Shown one piece after another: positions 31,799 to 40,435 of a stretch of 53,570 nt of DNA. The notes under the pieces are model-generated. The model ran no database searches, was not told where the DNA came from, and saw only the letters and a list, made by a program, of their open reading frames with translations. Made by a program: the position numbers and the translations under genes. Each line of letters starts with the position of its first letter. Position 1 is the first letter of the stretch. Source of the stretch: Bacteroidales bacterium (GTDB taxonomy: Bacteria; Bacteroidota; Bacteroidia; Bacteroidales; WCHB1-69); NCBI GenBank assembly GCA_017525505.1, contig JAFXSR010000063.1:1-53570 (forward strand), read 5' to 3'.

Positions 31799-32317
31799 TT
31801 ATTCCTCAAATGCTTTTTTATACTTAGGCAATAGCAACTTCCATAATACGAGGATGTGTAGTACGAAGAGGAGTCCGAAGATGACGCAGGCGATGGTCTC
31901 TGGCATCAGCAGACGGATGCCGTTCATGTCGCCGCCACCGACAAAACGATAAAGAACTGACAAGTACAGCGGGTCGAGCAGGAGCAGGATGATGGAGGTG
32001 TACCAACAGCAGGCTAAAAACAGGGGCGAAGACTTTGTGGACTTCGTGCCAAAAGTGGTGCAGAGGCGTTGGCTGAGTAGCACCATCAGCCAAGCGGCCA
32101 CAAAGGTGGCTATAGGTCCCGCTAGACAGAACCAACCTAACTGCGCATCAGTCATCTGGTCACGGAAAATGTCAATCTGTACTCCCAGCGCCGTGAAGTT
32201 CACTTGCTTGAACACCCCGTGAGTGAGTGCGTACAGCAGGTGCGCCCCTTCGTGAACAACGTAATACATCACCAAAGCGGTTAAAATGCCCACATATTGT
32301 CTGATTCGTTTAGTCAT
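31799..32317 (-). CDS. Membrane protein with HEGAH motif (M50-like peptidase candidate)
   Basis: A 172-residue protein with about four membrane segments. The first carries YYVVHEGAHLLYALTHG, an HExxH zinc-binding motif within a helix, as in site-2 (M50) proteases. A second segment begins GWFCLAGPIATFVAAWL, where M50 enzymes also have a GP motif, and a third has LLLLDPLYLSVL with an Asp that could be the third ligand. The usual NPxxxxPLDG is not clearly present, so activity is uncertain. First gene of the membrane-protein operon, with its own -7 box. Confidence 0.75.
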   Translation of the reverse strand: MTKRIRQYVGILTALVMYYVVHEGAHLLYALTHGVFKQVNFTALGVQIDIFRDQMTDAQLGWFCLAGPIATFVAAWLMVLLSQRLCTTFGTKSTKSSPLFLACCWYTSIILLLLDPLYLSVLYRFVGGGDMNGIRLLMPETIACVIFGLLFVLHILVLWKLLLPKYKKAFEE

Positions 32318-32365
32318 TGTCTGTTAGTTGTTTGTCAGTTTCAGAAATTCAAATTTTTCTGATGG

Positions 32366-32373
32366 CAAATATA
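32366..32373 (-). promoter_or_regulatory. -7 box TATATTTG
   Basis: Plus-strand CAAATATA, 48 bases before the start of the HEGAH membrane protein gene; drives the three-gene operon. Confidence 0.7.
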
Positions 32374-32403
32374 CGAATAAAATCGAATTTCAGAAAAAAT
32401 GTT

Positions 32404-32411
32404 TACTTTTG
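32404..32411 (+). promoter_or_regulatory. -7 box TACTTTTG
   Basis: 43 bases before the DUF2007 gene at 32455, divergent from the membrane operon promoter. Confidence 0.7.
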
Positions 32412-32454
32412 CAAAAGATTCTGTAATCATGTAAAACCCAAAAAACAACGTACC

Positions 32455-32670
32455 ATGAAAGATTTAGCCATTGCGGAAACTTTTTATTCCGCCAGCAAAG
32501 CGCACATTGCGCAGGCTCTTTTGGAAGAAGAGGGCATCGAATCCATGATTTTGGATGAAACCGCTGCACAAGTCCAAGGTTTCACCATCGGTTTGGGCGG
32601 CATCCGCCTTATGGTGAATGAGGAAGATTTGGCTCAAGCACAGGAATTGATTTCCAAGATGGAGCTGTAG
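32455..32670 (+). CDS. DUF2007-family protein
   Basis: The open frame begins at 32317, but the -7 box at 32404 fixes the start at the ATG at 32455, giving 71 residues. The sequence AETFYSASKAHIAQALLEEEGIESMILDE, followed by GGIRLMVNEEDLAQAQELI, is the DUF2007 (putative signal-transducing, PII-like ferredoxin fold) pattern. The family is small, soluble and without a proven role. A block of inverted heptad repeats follows the stop codon. Confidence 0.86.
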   Translation: MKDLAIAETFYSASKAHIAQALLEEEGIESMILDETAAQVQGFTIGLGGIRLMVNEEDLAQAQELISKMEL

Positions 32671-32675
32671 TTTTT

Positions 32676-32750
32676 AATTCAAAATTCAGAATTCAGAATT
32701 CAAAATGATGAACAAAGTATAATTGAATTTTGAACTTTGAATTTTGAATT
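32676..32750. repeat. Inverted pair of heptanucleotide arrays (4 + 4 units)
   Basis: AATTCAA, AATTCAG, AATTCAG, AATTCAA (32676-32703) and TTGAATT, TTGAACT, TTGAATT, TTGAATT (32723-32750) are near-complementary 28-bp arms around 19 bases. It may act as a bidirectional terminator between convergent genes. Confidence 0.8.
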
Positions 32751-32768
32751 CATTAATCAGCACATTTG

Positions 32769-33896
32769 CTAATTAACGAATTTTATGAAGTTCTCGGTGA
32801 TGTAGCTTAACTGCTCTTCGTCCAGTTCGGTGTGCATCGGCAGGGAGACCACGCAGTCACACAGCGCCTCGGTCACAGGGAAGTCGCCTTTGTGATAACC
32901 CAGGTGGGCGAAGGCTTTCTGCAAATGCAAGGGTACGGGATAGTATATCATCACGGGAACTCCCAGTTCTTTCATGTGCTTAATCAGGCGGTAACGGTCC
33001 ACATTTTTCAGTTTCAAAGTGTATTGATGGAACACGTGGGTGCTGTAGCTGGCCGTAGCCGGTGTGACAATATTGGGATGGTTGGCAAAGGCCTTGTTGT
33101 AATATAGGGCAGCCTGCTGACGGGCAGCGATATATTCGTCCAAATGTTTCAGTTTCACATCCAGAATGGTAGCCTGGATGGAGTCGAGGCGCGAGTTGAC
33201 ACCAATCATGTCGTGATAGTAGCGGGTGAACATGCCATGGTTCACAATACCTCTGATTTTTTCATCCAAAGCGTCGTCGTTGGTGAACAAAGCACCGCCG
33301 TCACCGTAACAACCCAGATTTTTGGAGGGGAAGAAAGAGGTGCAGCCGATAGTGCCCAGCGTGCCGCTTTTCTGCAAGGGATAGTTGTCAATCATCACTT
33401 CAGCGCCAATGGCCTGGCAGTTGTCCTCAATAACGGCCACACCGTGTTTGCTGGCGATCTTGAGAATTTCCTGCATATTGCAGCACTGACCGAACAGATG
33501 AACGGGCACGATGGCCTTGGTTTTGGGGGTGATAGCCGCTTCCAGCTGTCTCACATCCATGTTGAAGGTGTCTTCCTCCACATCCACGAAAACGGGGGTC
33601 AGTCCTAGAAGACCGATAACTTCAACGGTGGCGATGAAAGTGAAGGGGGTGGAAATCACCTCGTCGCCGGGTTTCAGGTCCAGCGCCATCATGGCCACCA
33701 AAAGGGCGTCGGTGCCGTTGCCGCAGGGAATCACATGCTTTACATGCAGGTACTCTTCCAGATGTTGCTGGAAATCCTTGACCTCGGGACCGTTGATATA
33801 AGCGGATGATTCAATGACGTTGAGCACGCGGCTGTCGATTTCCTCTTTGATTTTGTGGTATTGACTCTTCAGGTCAACCATTTGTATCGGCTTCAT
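32769..33896 (-). CDS. DegT/DnrJ/EryC1/StrS-family sugar aminotransferase
   Basis: The true start is the ATG at 33896 (MKPIQMVDLKSQYHK), giving 375 residues; the upstream part of the frame is repeat sequence. PLP-enzyme features: GNGTDALLVAMMALDLKPGDEVI, FIATVEVIGLLG, VEDNCQAIGAE, and the Schiff-base lysine in CTSFFPSKNLGCYGDGGALFTND. These enzymes aminate nucleotide-linked keto-sugars (WbpE, VioA, PseC types) for O-antigen or glycoprotein sugars. No other sugar-synthesis gene is adjacent, so the exact sugar cannot be read. Confidence 0.9.
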   Translation of the reverse strand: MKPIQMVDLKSQYHKIKEEIDSRVLNVIESSAYINGPEVKDFQQHLEEYLHVKHVIPCGNGTDALLVAMMALDLKPGDEVISTPFTFIATVEVIGLLGLTPVFVDVEEDTFNMDVRQLEAAITPKTKAIVPVHLFGQCCNMQEILKIASKHGVAVIEDNCQAIGAEVMIDNYPLQKSGTLGTIGCTSFFPSKNLGCYGDGGALFTNDDALDEKIRGIVNHGMFTRYYHDMIGVNSRLDSIQATILDVKLKHLDEYIAARQQAALYYNKAFANHPNIVTPATASYSTHVFHQYTLKLKNVDRYRLIKHMKELGVPVMIYYPVPLHLQKAFAHLGYHKGDFPVTEALCDCVVSLPMHTELDEEQLSYITENFIKFVN

Positions 33897-33930
33897 ATTC
33901 GTTAAATTTGTTGTTTTTGTCAAGTTGTTT

Positions 33931-34037
33931 ATTCGTTTATACGTTAAGGCGTTAAGACATGCACTTCGTGCATTCGTTAAGACGAGATTTTCCATCTAAT
34001 CTCCGTCTCCACGCCTTCACGTCTTCACGCCTCTACG
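33931..34037. repeat. Dispersed hairpin repeat, copy B, overlapping the uvrA 3' end
   Basis: Contains ATGCACTTCGTGCAT (33959-33973, a small stem-loop), CGTTAAGACG, then purine-rich 9-mers such as GGCGTGAAG and GGCGTGGAG on the minus strand. The last residues of UvrA (RRGVKT) are encoded by it. Confidence 0.68.
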
Positions 34038-36881
34038 AAAATTATTTTCATTCTCGATGTATTCCTTCAAATAATGTGCGGTACTTCCCTTGCCCTTCTC
34101 CATGATTTGCTCGGGGGTGCCTTTGGCTACAATCATGCCGCCTTCACGGCCGCCTTCGGGTCCCATGTCAATGATGTAGTCCGCCATCTTGATGACATCC
34201 ATGTTGTGCTCAATCACCACCACCGTGTTGCCCTTGTCCACCAGCTGGTTCAGCACGTCCATCAGAATGGAGATATCCTGGAAGTGAAGTCCTGTGGTGG
34301 GCTCATCCAAAATGTATAGCGTTTTGCCGGTGTCTTTCTTGGATAGCTCGGTAGCTAATTTCACACGCTGGGCCTCGCCACCGGAAAGGGTGGTGGAGGA
34401 CTGCCCCAGACGCAGGTAGCCTAAACCTACATCATTCAAAGTTTTGATTTTCTGAACAATAGCAGGAATCTTGTCGAAAAACTCCAGGGCATGCTCAATG
34501 TCCATTTCCAGCACATCGCTGATGGATTTCCCGCGATAGCGTATCTCGAGGGTTTCGTCGTTGTAGCGTTTGCCATTGCAGGCGTCACATTTCACGTAGA
34601 TATCCGGCAGAAAGTTCATTTCGATGACTTTCATGCCCGCGCCTTTGCATTCCTCGCAGCGACCGCCCGACACATTGAACGAGAAACGCCCCGATTTATA
34701 GCCTCTGATTTTGGATTCCTGCAAGTTGGCATACAGTTGCCGTATATCGTCAAACACTCCCACGTAAGTGGCGGGGTTGGAGCGAGGGGTACGGCCAATG
34801 GGTTGCTGGTTGATTTCAATGACCTTGTCGATATGGTTCAGGCCAAGGATTTCTTTATATGGCAGCGGTCTGCGGTCGGAGCGGTAAAAGTGATGGTTGA
34901 GAATGGGGTAGAGGGTGTCGGTAATCAGCGAGGACTTGCCGCTGCCGGAAACACCGGTTACGCATATCAGTGTGGATAGTGGAAAGTCAACGGTGACATT
35001 CTTCAGGTTATTGCCAGTGGCCCCGACAATGGTCAGTTTTTCGCCATTGCCTTTGCGGCGCTTGGCGGGTATTTGTATTTTTTTCTTGCCGTTCAGATAG
35101 TCAGCGGTCAGTGAGTCGGCCTTCAGGATTTCGGAATAGGGACCGGCAGCCATCAGTTGTCCGCCATGCTCGCCTGCAAAAGGTCCGATATCCACAATAT
35201 AGTCAGCGGCCTCCATCATGTCGCGGTCGTGCTCCACCACAATGACGGTGTTGCCGATGTCGCGAAGCTGTTTCAGCGAATTGATCAGCCGGTGGTTGTC
35301 GCGCTGGTGCAAACCGATGCTGGGCTCATCCAGAATATACAGCACATTCACCAGCTGCGAGCTGATTTGGGTGGCTAAGCGGATACGCTGGGCCTCGCCG
35401 CCAGACAGGCTCTGGGAGGAGCGGTTCAGCGACAGGTAAGAGATACCCACATCACACAGGAATTTCAGCCTCAGGCGTATTTCGCGTAGCAGCTCGTAGG
35501 CAATGGTGTTTTTCCTTTCGTCCAGAAAAGAAGGACACTGGTCAATCCAGCGGGCCAGCTCGTCAATGTCCATTTGTGCCAAGTCGCTGATGCTTTTATC
35601 ACCGATTTTGAAATAACTAGCCTCTTTTTTCAGGCGACTGCCATGGCATTCGGGGCACTCTTTCTCGCCAATGAACTGATTGATCCACTTGCGGATAGAG
35701 GCGGGTGCTGTTTCGTAATCAATATTGCGCAGAAAACTCACCACTCCTTCAAAACGCACTTTCATGGGCGACAGTCCCGACACGTCACGTTTGACATACA
35801 GCGGGTCGCTCATTCCGTACAGAATCTTGTCCATCACCTGTTCGGGAATGCTTGAGATGGGGTCGGAAAGCGAGAATTCGTATTTTTCAGCAATAGCCTC
35901 CAGCTGCTTGAAAATGGGGGTGTTCTTGTAGGCACCAATAGGAGCGAGACCTCCGGTTTTGATGGACATGGATGGGTCGGGGATGATGCGCGACATCTCC
36001 AGTTCCGTGATGTAGCCCAGTCCGTTGCATTTGGGGCAGGCTCCGTAGGGCGAGTTGAACGAGAAGGTGTTTGGCTCTGGTTCCGGGTAGGAGATGCCTG
36101 TGGTGGGGCACATCAGGAATTTGCTGTAGTTGAAATTTTCTCCGCTTTCGTTGTCTAACAATGACAGTACGCCTTTGCCGTGTTTGAGGGCCTGCCGCAG
36201 ACTGTTCACCAGGCGTTGTTTCGAGCTTTCGCGCACCACCAGATGGTCAATTACCAAGTCGATGTCGTGAATCTGATAACGGTTGAGTTGCATATTGAAC
36301 TCTACGCCTTGAATCACGCCGTCTATACGGCATTTGACGAAGCCCTGTTTGCGGATGGTTTCGAACAGTTCTTTGTAGTGGCCTTTGCGGCCTTTCACCA
36401 AAGGGGCCAGCAAAGTGATATCTTTGCCTGAGAATTTGTTCAGGATGAGGTCTATCAGCTCTTTTTCCGAATAGCGCACCATTTTCTCACCGGTGTTGTA
36501 AGAGTATGCGTCGGCCACACGGGCATACAGCAGTCGCAGGAAATCATACACTTCGGTAATAGTGCCTACGGTGGAGCGGGGATTTTTGTTGACCGTTTTC
36601 TGCTCGATGGAAATCACAGGGTTCAGTCCGGTAATCTTGTCCACATCGGGGTGTTCCAGGTTGCCGATGAACTGGCGGGCGTAGGAAGAAAAGGTCTCCA
36701 TATAGCGGCGTTGCCCTTCGGCGAAAATCGTGTCAAAAGCCAACGACGACTTGCCGCTGCCGCTCAGTCCGGTGATAACTGTAAGTTGGTGCTGTGGAAT
36801 CGTAAGGGAGATATTTTTCAGGTTGTTGACCCTTGCGCCGCTGATAACCAGCTCATCTTCCTTATATTCCTGATTTTTCAT
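34017..36881 (-). CDS. uvrA: Excinuclease ABC subunit A
   Basis: A 954-residue DNA-repair ATPase. Features in order: Walker [15 protein letters not shown] near residue 38, ABC signature [14 protein letters not shown] near 505, second Walker [15 protein letters not shown] near 650, zinc finger CEECKGAGM with CDACNGKRY near 750-780, signature [15 protein letters not shown] and Walker [16 protein letters not shown]. It scans DNA for bulky lesions with UvrB. Complete. Its last six residues lie in a dispersed repeat, so the C-terminus has been recently replaced. It has its own -7 box. Confidence 0.97.
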   Translation of the reverse strand: MKNQEYKEDELVISGARVNNLKNISLTIPQHQLTVITGLSGSGKSSLAFDTIFAEGQRRYMETFSSYARQFIGNLEHPDVDKITGLNPVISIEQKTVNKNPRSTVGTITEVYDFLRLLYARVADAYSYNTGEKMVRYSEKELIDLILNKFSGKDITLLAPLVKGRKGHYKELFETIRKQGFVKCRIDGVIQGVEFNMQLNRYQIHDIDLVIDHLVVRESSKQRLVNSLRQALKHGKGVLSLLDNESGENFNYSKFLMCPTTGISYPEPEPNTFSFNSPYGACPKCNGLGYITELEMSRIIPDPSMSIKTGGLAPIGAYKNTPIFKQLEAIAEKYEFSLSDPISSIPEQVMDKILYGMSDPLYVKRDVSGLSPMKVRFEGVVSFLRNIDYETAPASIRKWINQFIGEKECPECHGSRLKKEASYFKIGDKSISDLAQMDIDELARWIDQCPSFLDERKNTIAYELLREIRLRLKFLCDVGISYLSLNRSSQSLSGGEAQRIRLATQISSQLVNVLYILDEPSIGLHQRDNHRLINSLKQLRDIGNTVIVVEHDRDMMEAADYIVDIGPFAGEHGGQLMAAGPYSEILKADSLTADYLNGKKKIQIPAKRRKGNGEKLTIVGATGNNLKNVTVDFPLSTLICVTGVSGSGKSSLITDTLYPILNHHFYRSDRRPLPYKEILGLNHIDKVIEINQQPIGRTPRSNPATYVGVFDDIRQLYANLQESKIRGYKSGRFSFNVSGGRCEECKGAGMKVIEMNFLPDIYVKCDACNGKRYNDETLEIRYRGKSISDVLEMDIEHALEFFDKIPAIVQKIKTLNDVGLGYLRLGQSSTTLSGGEAQRVKLATELSKKDTGKTLYILDEPTTGLHFQDISILMDVLNQLVDKGNTVVVIEHNMDVIKMADYIIDMGPEGGREGGMIVAKGTPEQIMEKGKGSTAHYLKEYIENENNFRRGVKT

Positions 36882-36900
36882 TGCTTCAGATTTAAAAATG

Positions 36901-36908
36901 CAAATTTA
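36901..36908 (-). promoter_or_regulatory. -7 box TAAATTTG
   Basis: Plus-strand CAAATTTA, 19 bases before the uvrA start. No LexA-like palindrome was noticed around it. Confidence 0.72.
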
Positions 36909-36957
36909 CACAAAATCTGCGAAAATTTTATAAGTAACGTTTTTTTGTATGATAAAA

Positions 36958-38118
36958 TTACTTGTCGAATGGGAACTGACGAAAGTTGTATATGCCATTT
37001 AATTGTGAATGCATTGTTTCCTCCCCATCATAAATGACAGCAGTTTTTGTAACCTGATCTCCGAATAGTTTCGACACTTTTTTAATATTATCGAAGAATT
37101 TTGCATTGAAAGTCTGTGATGACTTGACTTCATAGAAATGCAAATCATTAGCTACAACTTGCACAAGATCAATTTCTGTTCCTCGGCTGTCTCGATAGAA
37201 ATAGGAATTAGGCATTTTCCCCTTGTTAAGGCGTGACTTCATAAATTCGGACACCACTAGATTCTCGAAAATGGCACCCCGCAATGGATGTGTCTCTAGT
37301 TGTTTTACATTTTCTATACCTAACAGGAAACATAATATGCCTGTATCGTAAAAATAGATTTTAGGTGTTTTTACCAAACGTTTGTTAATGTTTGCATGAT
37401 ACGGTTGTAACTTGAAAATGATGTATGAAGCCTCCATAATACTCATCCATTCACGAAGTGTTGGAACCGAAACTCCCGTCTCATTTGTTAATGCCGACAA
37501 ATTACACTCTGAGCTGACCCTGCCCGCACAAAGTCGTATAAACAATTGAAACAGAGATAAATTCTTAACGTTAATCAATCGATGAAGATCTCTTTCTATG
37601 TAAGTATTGTAATAGTTGAAATACAATCTTTCAGGAAATTGGTCTTGAGAATAGGCTGCCGGATACAATCCTTGGAACAATAATTCAAGGGTCGCCATTT
37701 CAGAGACCTTCTCTTTAATCTCCTGAATAGAAAAAGGAAGGAGAGTATATAAATCGGCACGCCCGGCTAGTGATTGTGCTATTTGCTGCAGTAGAGCGAA
37801 ATTACTGCTTCCCGTGAGAATAAAATGCTTTTCCGGATGATTATCCACCTCTACCTGAATGTAGGAGAACAATTCCGGGAGATAATGTGCCTCATCAATA
37901 ATTACACCTTTCTTTACCCCGCTAATAAAACCCTGTGGATTGCTGCTGATAATTTCTCTCAATGCGCTTTGTTCAAGGTTAACATAATCATAATCTGGGA
38001 AAAGATGCTTACAAAGGGTCGTTTTTCCCGACTGTCTAGGTCCTGTAATCACCGTGACACTATAAAATGGGAAATTCTTTTTTATTGATTCAGAGACTAT
38101 TCTATCAATATATTTCAT
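36958..38118 (-). CDS. AAA ATPase with DUF4143 C-terminal domain
   Basis: A 386-residue protein. Walker A GPRQSGKT at residues 26-33, Walker B GVIIDEA at 71-77, sensor FILTGSSNFALLQQIAQSLAGR near 94. Then a winged-helix segment (NLSALTNETGVSVPTLREWM) and the DUF4143 core (KTPKIYFYDTGILCFLLGI, GAIFENLVVSEFMKSR, then YFYRDSRGTEIDLV and FYEVKSSQTF), whose D, E and K match a PD-(D/E)XK nuclease fold. Multi-copy in Bacteroidetes; role unknown, possibly defence or toxin-like. Divergent from a second member, with a palindrome at its start codon. Confidence 0.88.
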   Translation of the reverse strand: MKYIDRIVSESIKKNFPFYSVTVITGPRQSGKTTLCKHLFPDYDYVNLEQSALREIISSNPQGFISGVKKGVIIDEAHYLPELFSYIQVEVDNHPEKHFILTGSSNFALLQQIAQSLAGRADLYTLLPFSIQEIKEKVSEMATLELLFQGLYPAAYSQDQFPERLYFNYYNTYIERDLHRLINVKNLSLFQLFIRLCAGRVSSECNLSALTNETGVSVPTLREWMSIMEASYIIFKLQPYHANINKRLVKTPKIYFYDTGILCFLLGIENVKQLETHPLRGAIFENLVVSEFMKSRLNKGKMPNSYFYRDSRGTEIDLVQVVANDLHFYEVKSSQTFNAKFFDNIKKVSKLFGDQVTKTAVIYDGEETMHSQLNGIYNFRQFPFDK

Positions 38119-38160
38119 ATTTGCACAATTTTAAGATTCAACTTTAAATTTGTGCAAATA
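38118..38160 (-). promoter_or_regulatory. Palindrome spanning the leader and start codon of the DUF4143 ATPase
   Basis: TATTTGCACAA (38118-38128) and TTGTGCAAATA (38150-38160) are perfect 11-bp arms with a 21-base spacer. On the minus strand the first arm begins in the -7 box TATATTTG (plus-strand CAAATATA, 38155-38162) and the second ends at the A of the ATG. It could be an operator or an RNA hairpin that hides the start codon. Confidence 0.65.
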
Positions 38161-38177
38161 TACAAAAAATATTGATT

Positions 38178-38189
38178 CACAAATTTGTG
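38178..38189. promoter_or_regulatory. 12-bp perfect palindrome CACAAATTTGTG
   Basis: Lies between the two divergent ATPase promoters, 16 bp from the -7 box of the minus-strand gene, about its -33 position. It shares ACAAATTTGT with one palindrome arm nearby. Confidence 0.55.
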
Positions 38190-38248
38190 GATTACAAACT
38201 CATGTTAAAAAAATTGTAGTAAAAACATTTTATGTCCAAAATTTTATG

Positions 38249-38256
38249 TATTTTTG
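38249..38256 (+). promoter_or_regulatory. -7 box TATTTTTG
   Basis: 26 bases before the ATG at 38283 of the plus-strand DUF4143 ATPase; it fixes that start. Confidence 0.7.
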
Positions 38257-38282
38257 CCATTGAATTCCGAAATTACATAAAA

Positions 38283-39473
38283 ATGAACCTTCACTATATC
38301 AACAGAGAAATAGAACAAATTATTAATGAATCCGTTGAATATTATTCAGTTATATCTATAACTGGTCCTCGACAATCTGGCAAAAGCACACTATTAGGAC
38401 ATCTTTTTCCGGATTTTAAAGAATACAGCATGAAAGACGTACACATTCGTGAATATGCCCTAAATGACCCTGTTGCTTTTTTACAACAGACCACAGAGGG
38501 GATGTTTATTGACGAGATTCAAAAAGCACCTGTTCTCATGGAATATATACAAGGCATTGTGGACCATCATCCTGAACGGAAATTCCTGCTGACGGGCAGT
38601 TCTAATTTTGAGCTGATGCGTGACCTTTCGGAGTCACTTGCGGGACGTTCGGGGGTATTCGAACTGCTGCCAATGTCTCTGTCGGAAACTGCACCTCAGC
38701 GAGAGGGGAAAAGTCTGGACCATCAGATTTTCAACGGTATGTATCCAGCGGTAATCGCAGGCAAAAATACTGCACGTTTTTTCTATCCTTCGTATGTAAA
38801 AACCTATTTGGAAAAGGATGTCCGAGACTTGCTGAACATCCAGAACCAGATGCAGTTTCTGCGTTTTATGAAGTTGTGTGCCGCACGTATTGGTTCTCTG
38901 TTTAATGCCTCAGAACTTGCGGCGGAGGTGGGTGTGGATTCCAAGACCATCACCCGATGGCTGTCGGTGCTTGAGGCCTCGTACATAGTAACACTGCTGC
39001 CACCATATTACGAAAACATTTCCAAGCGCTTGGTGAAAAGCCCGAAATTATACTTCAACGACACTGGCTTGGCGTGCTATTTGCTGGACATTGAAAGTCC
39101 CCGACAACTTGAACGTGACAAAATGCGCGGGGCATTGTTCGAAAACCTGATAGTGACAGAGGTCATCAAGCATCGTTTCAATCAGGGGAAAGGGGATGGT
39201 GTGTTCTTTTACCGTGATTCTAACCAGAATGAGGTTGATATTTTACTCAAGCAGGAGGGCGAAATCATTGCCATAGAGGTGAAATCCTCAATGACTTACC
39301 ATGCCTCATTTGAGAAAACTTTACGAATCCTTCCCGAATGGATTAAAACCCCAGTTATTCGACGTGCTATTGTCTATGCTGGCGAATTTGAAAATGCGGT
39401 TAGTGATATTAAATTACTGAATTATAATAATTTAGATGATTTAATAAAAGAAAGAATGATAAAATTTATCTGA
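38283..39473 (+). CDS. AAA ATPase with DUF4143 C-terminal domain (second copy)
   Basis: The ATG at 38283 is used, giving 396 residues (MNLHYINREIEQIINESV). Walker A GPRQSGKS at 28-35, Walker B GMFIDEI at 73-79, LLTGSSNFELMRDLSESLAGR near 100. The C-terminal domain reads RLVKSPKLYFNDTGLACYLLDI, GALFENLIVTEVIKHR, FFYRDSNQNEVDILL and IAIEVKSSMTYH, with the nuclease-like D, E and K intact. It aligns throughout with the divergent neighbour, yet codon use differs: this copy turns GC-richer in the middle. They are diverged paralogues, not a recent duplication. Confidence 0.88.
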   Translation: MNLHYINREIEQIINESVEYYSVISITGPRQSGKSTLLGHLFPDFKEYSMKDVHIREYALNDPVAFLQQTTEGMFIDEIQKAPVLMEYIQGIVDHHPERKFLLTGSSNFELMRDLSESLAGRSGVFELLPMSLSETAPQREGKSLDHQIFNGMYPAVIAGKNTARFFYPSYVKTYLEKDVRDLLNIQNQMQFLRFMKLCAARIGSLFNASELAAEVGVDSKTITRWLSVLEASYIVTLLPPYYENISKRLVKSPKLYFNDTGLACYLLDIESPRQLERDKMRGALFENLIVTEVIKHRFNQGKGDGVFFYRDSNQNEVDILLKQEGEIIAIEVKSSMTYHASFEKTLRILPEWIKTPVIRRAIVYAGEFENAVSDIKLLNYNNLDDLIKERMIKFI

Positions 39474-40278
39474 ACACCTTCCACGACAACTCAGCCTGCG
39501 TGTAAAGCATGGCCATACCGTTTTTGGTGTGAGCGCCGTGGTCGTGAGCACGGCGCAGAAAAACCGTCTCTTCGGGGTTGTAGATCAGGTCGAAGAGATA
39601 ATGTTCACTACTGATAGTTGAATAGTCGAGTGGCAGAGATTCTTCTATGTGAGGGAACATGCCCACAGGGGTGGCATTGATCCATAATTTGTGGCTTGCT
39701 GAAAGAGTCTGATTTAAATCAGAATAAGTTATGGTCTGCCCATCATGCTTGCTTCTGGAGACAAAATAAAAATCGATGTTAAGTTGTTTCAGGGCGTAGG
39801 CCACTGCTTTGGCGGCACCGCCTGTTCCAAAAACCAAGGCTTTGGAGGGAAGCGTCCACTCCTCTTGCAAACACTGGGCAAAAGCGTGCGCATCGGTGTT
39901 ATAACCCTTCAAACGGTAGTCCTTCTCAGTAAGTTGACAGTTGATAGTTGACAGTTGATAGTTGACAGTTGACAATTGACAGTTGTCGTTTTTGTCAGTG
40001 TCTCTCTGTATTTTCACACAATTTACTGCTCCAATTTTCGCAGCGGCTTCATCTAATTCATCCAAATAGGGAATAATGGCTTCCTTGTACGGGATGGTTA
40101 CATTAAAACCGCACAAATCAGGATGTCGCTCCAGGAATTCTGGTAGCAATTCAATAGAGGATAGGGGAAAGGCTTCGTAATGGTAATCCGTCAAGCCTTC
40201 CCTCTGGAATTTTTCCTTGAAATACGCCGGGGAGAAGCTGTGTTCGAGGGGATAGCCGATGAGACCGAGACGTTTCAT
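39466..40278 (-). CDS. aroE: Shikimate dehydrogenase with a repeat-encoded inserted loop
   Basis: A 270-residue protein from the ATG at 40278. Shikimate-site SFSPAYF, NVTIPYKEAIIPYLDELDEAA (catalytic Lys), IGAVNCVKI, then after an insertion YRLKGYNTDAHAF, the NADP loop FGTGGAAKAVAYAL, and INATPVGMFP. It reduces 3-dehydroshikimate in aromatic amino-acid synthesis. Between GAVNCVKI and LKGYNTDA, where relatives have a short turn, stand about 25 extra residues containing QLSTVNYQLSTINCQL, encoded by eight tandem heptanucleotides. The frame stays open. A gain or loss of one unit would shift it. The start excludes repeat-derived upstream codons. Confidence 0.92.
   Translation of the reverse strand: MKRLGLIGYPLEHSFSPAYFKEKFQREGLTDYHYEAFPLSSIELLPEFLERHPDLCGFNVTIPYKEAIIPYLDELDEAAAKIGAVNCVKIQRDTDKNDNCQLSTVNYQLSTINCQLTEKDYRLKGYNTDAHAFAQCLQEEWTLPSKALVFGTGGAAKAVAYALKQLNIDFYFVSRSKHDGQTITYSDLNQTLSASHKLWINATPVGMFPHIEESLPLDYSTISSEHYLFDLIYNPEETVFLRRAHDHGAHTKNGMAMLYTQAELSWKVFR
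39932..39987. repeat. Heptanucleotide tandem array inside aroE (8 units)
   Basis: AGTTGAC, AGTTGAT, AGTTGAC, AGTTGAT, AGTTGAC, AGTTGAC, AATTGAC, AGTTGTC in strict 7-bp register. Its reverse complement family (AACTGTC, AATTGTC) is found between hydE and mnmA. Confidence 0.9.
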
Positions 40279-40289
40279 TTTTTTATCGT

Positions 40290-40435
40290 TTATGCGTTGA
40301 GACGGCAAGACATGCACTGGGTGCATTCGAGGAGACGGTGAACTGATATTATCATCTTACCGAGTGAACGAAGTGAACGTCTTGACGAACGAGCGTGGCG
40401 AGTGACTCCACGTCTTACCGTCTTTACGCTTCCTC
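40290..40435. repeat. Dispersed hairpin repeat, copy C, between aroE and the DedA gene
   Basis: Contains GACATGCACTGGGTGCATTCG, then GAACGAGCGTGGCGAGTGACT and CCACGTCTTACCGTCTTTACGC. The stop codon of the DedA gene lies within its last bases. Confidence 0.65.
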
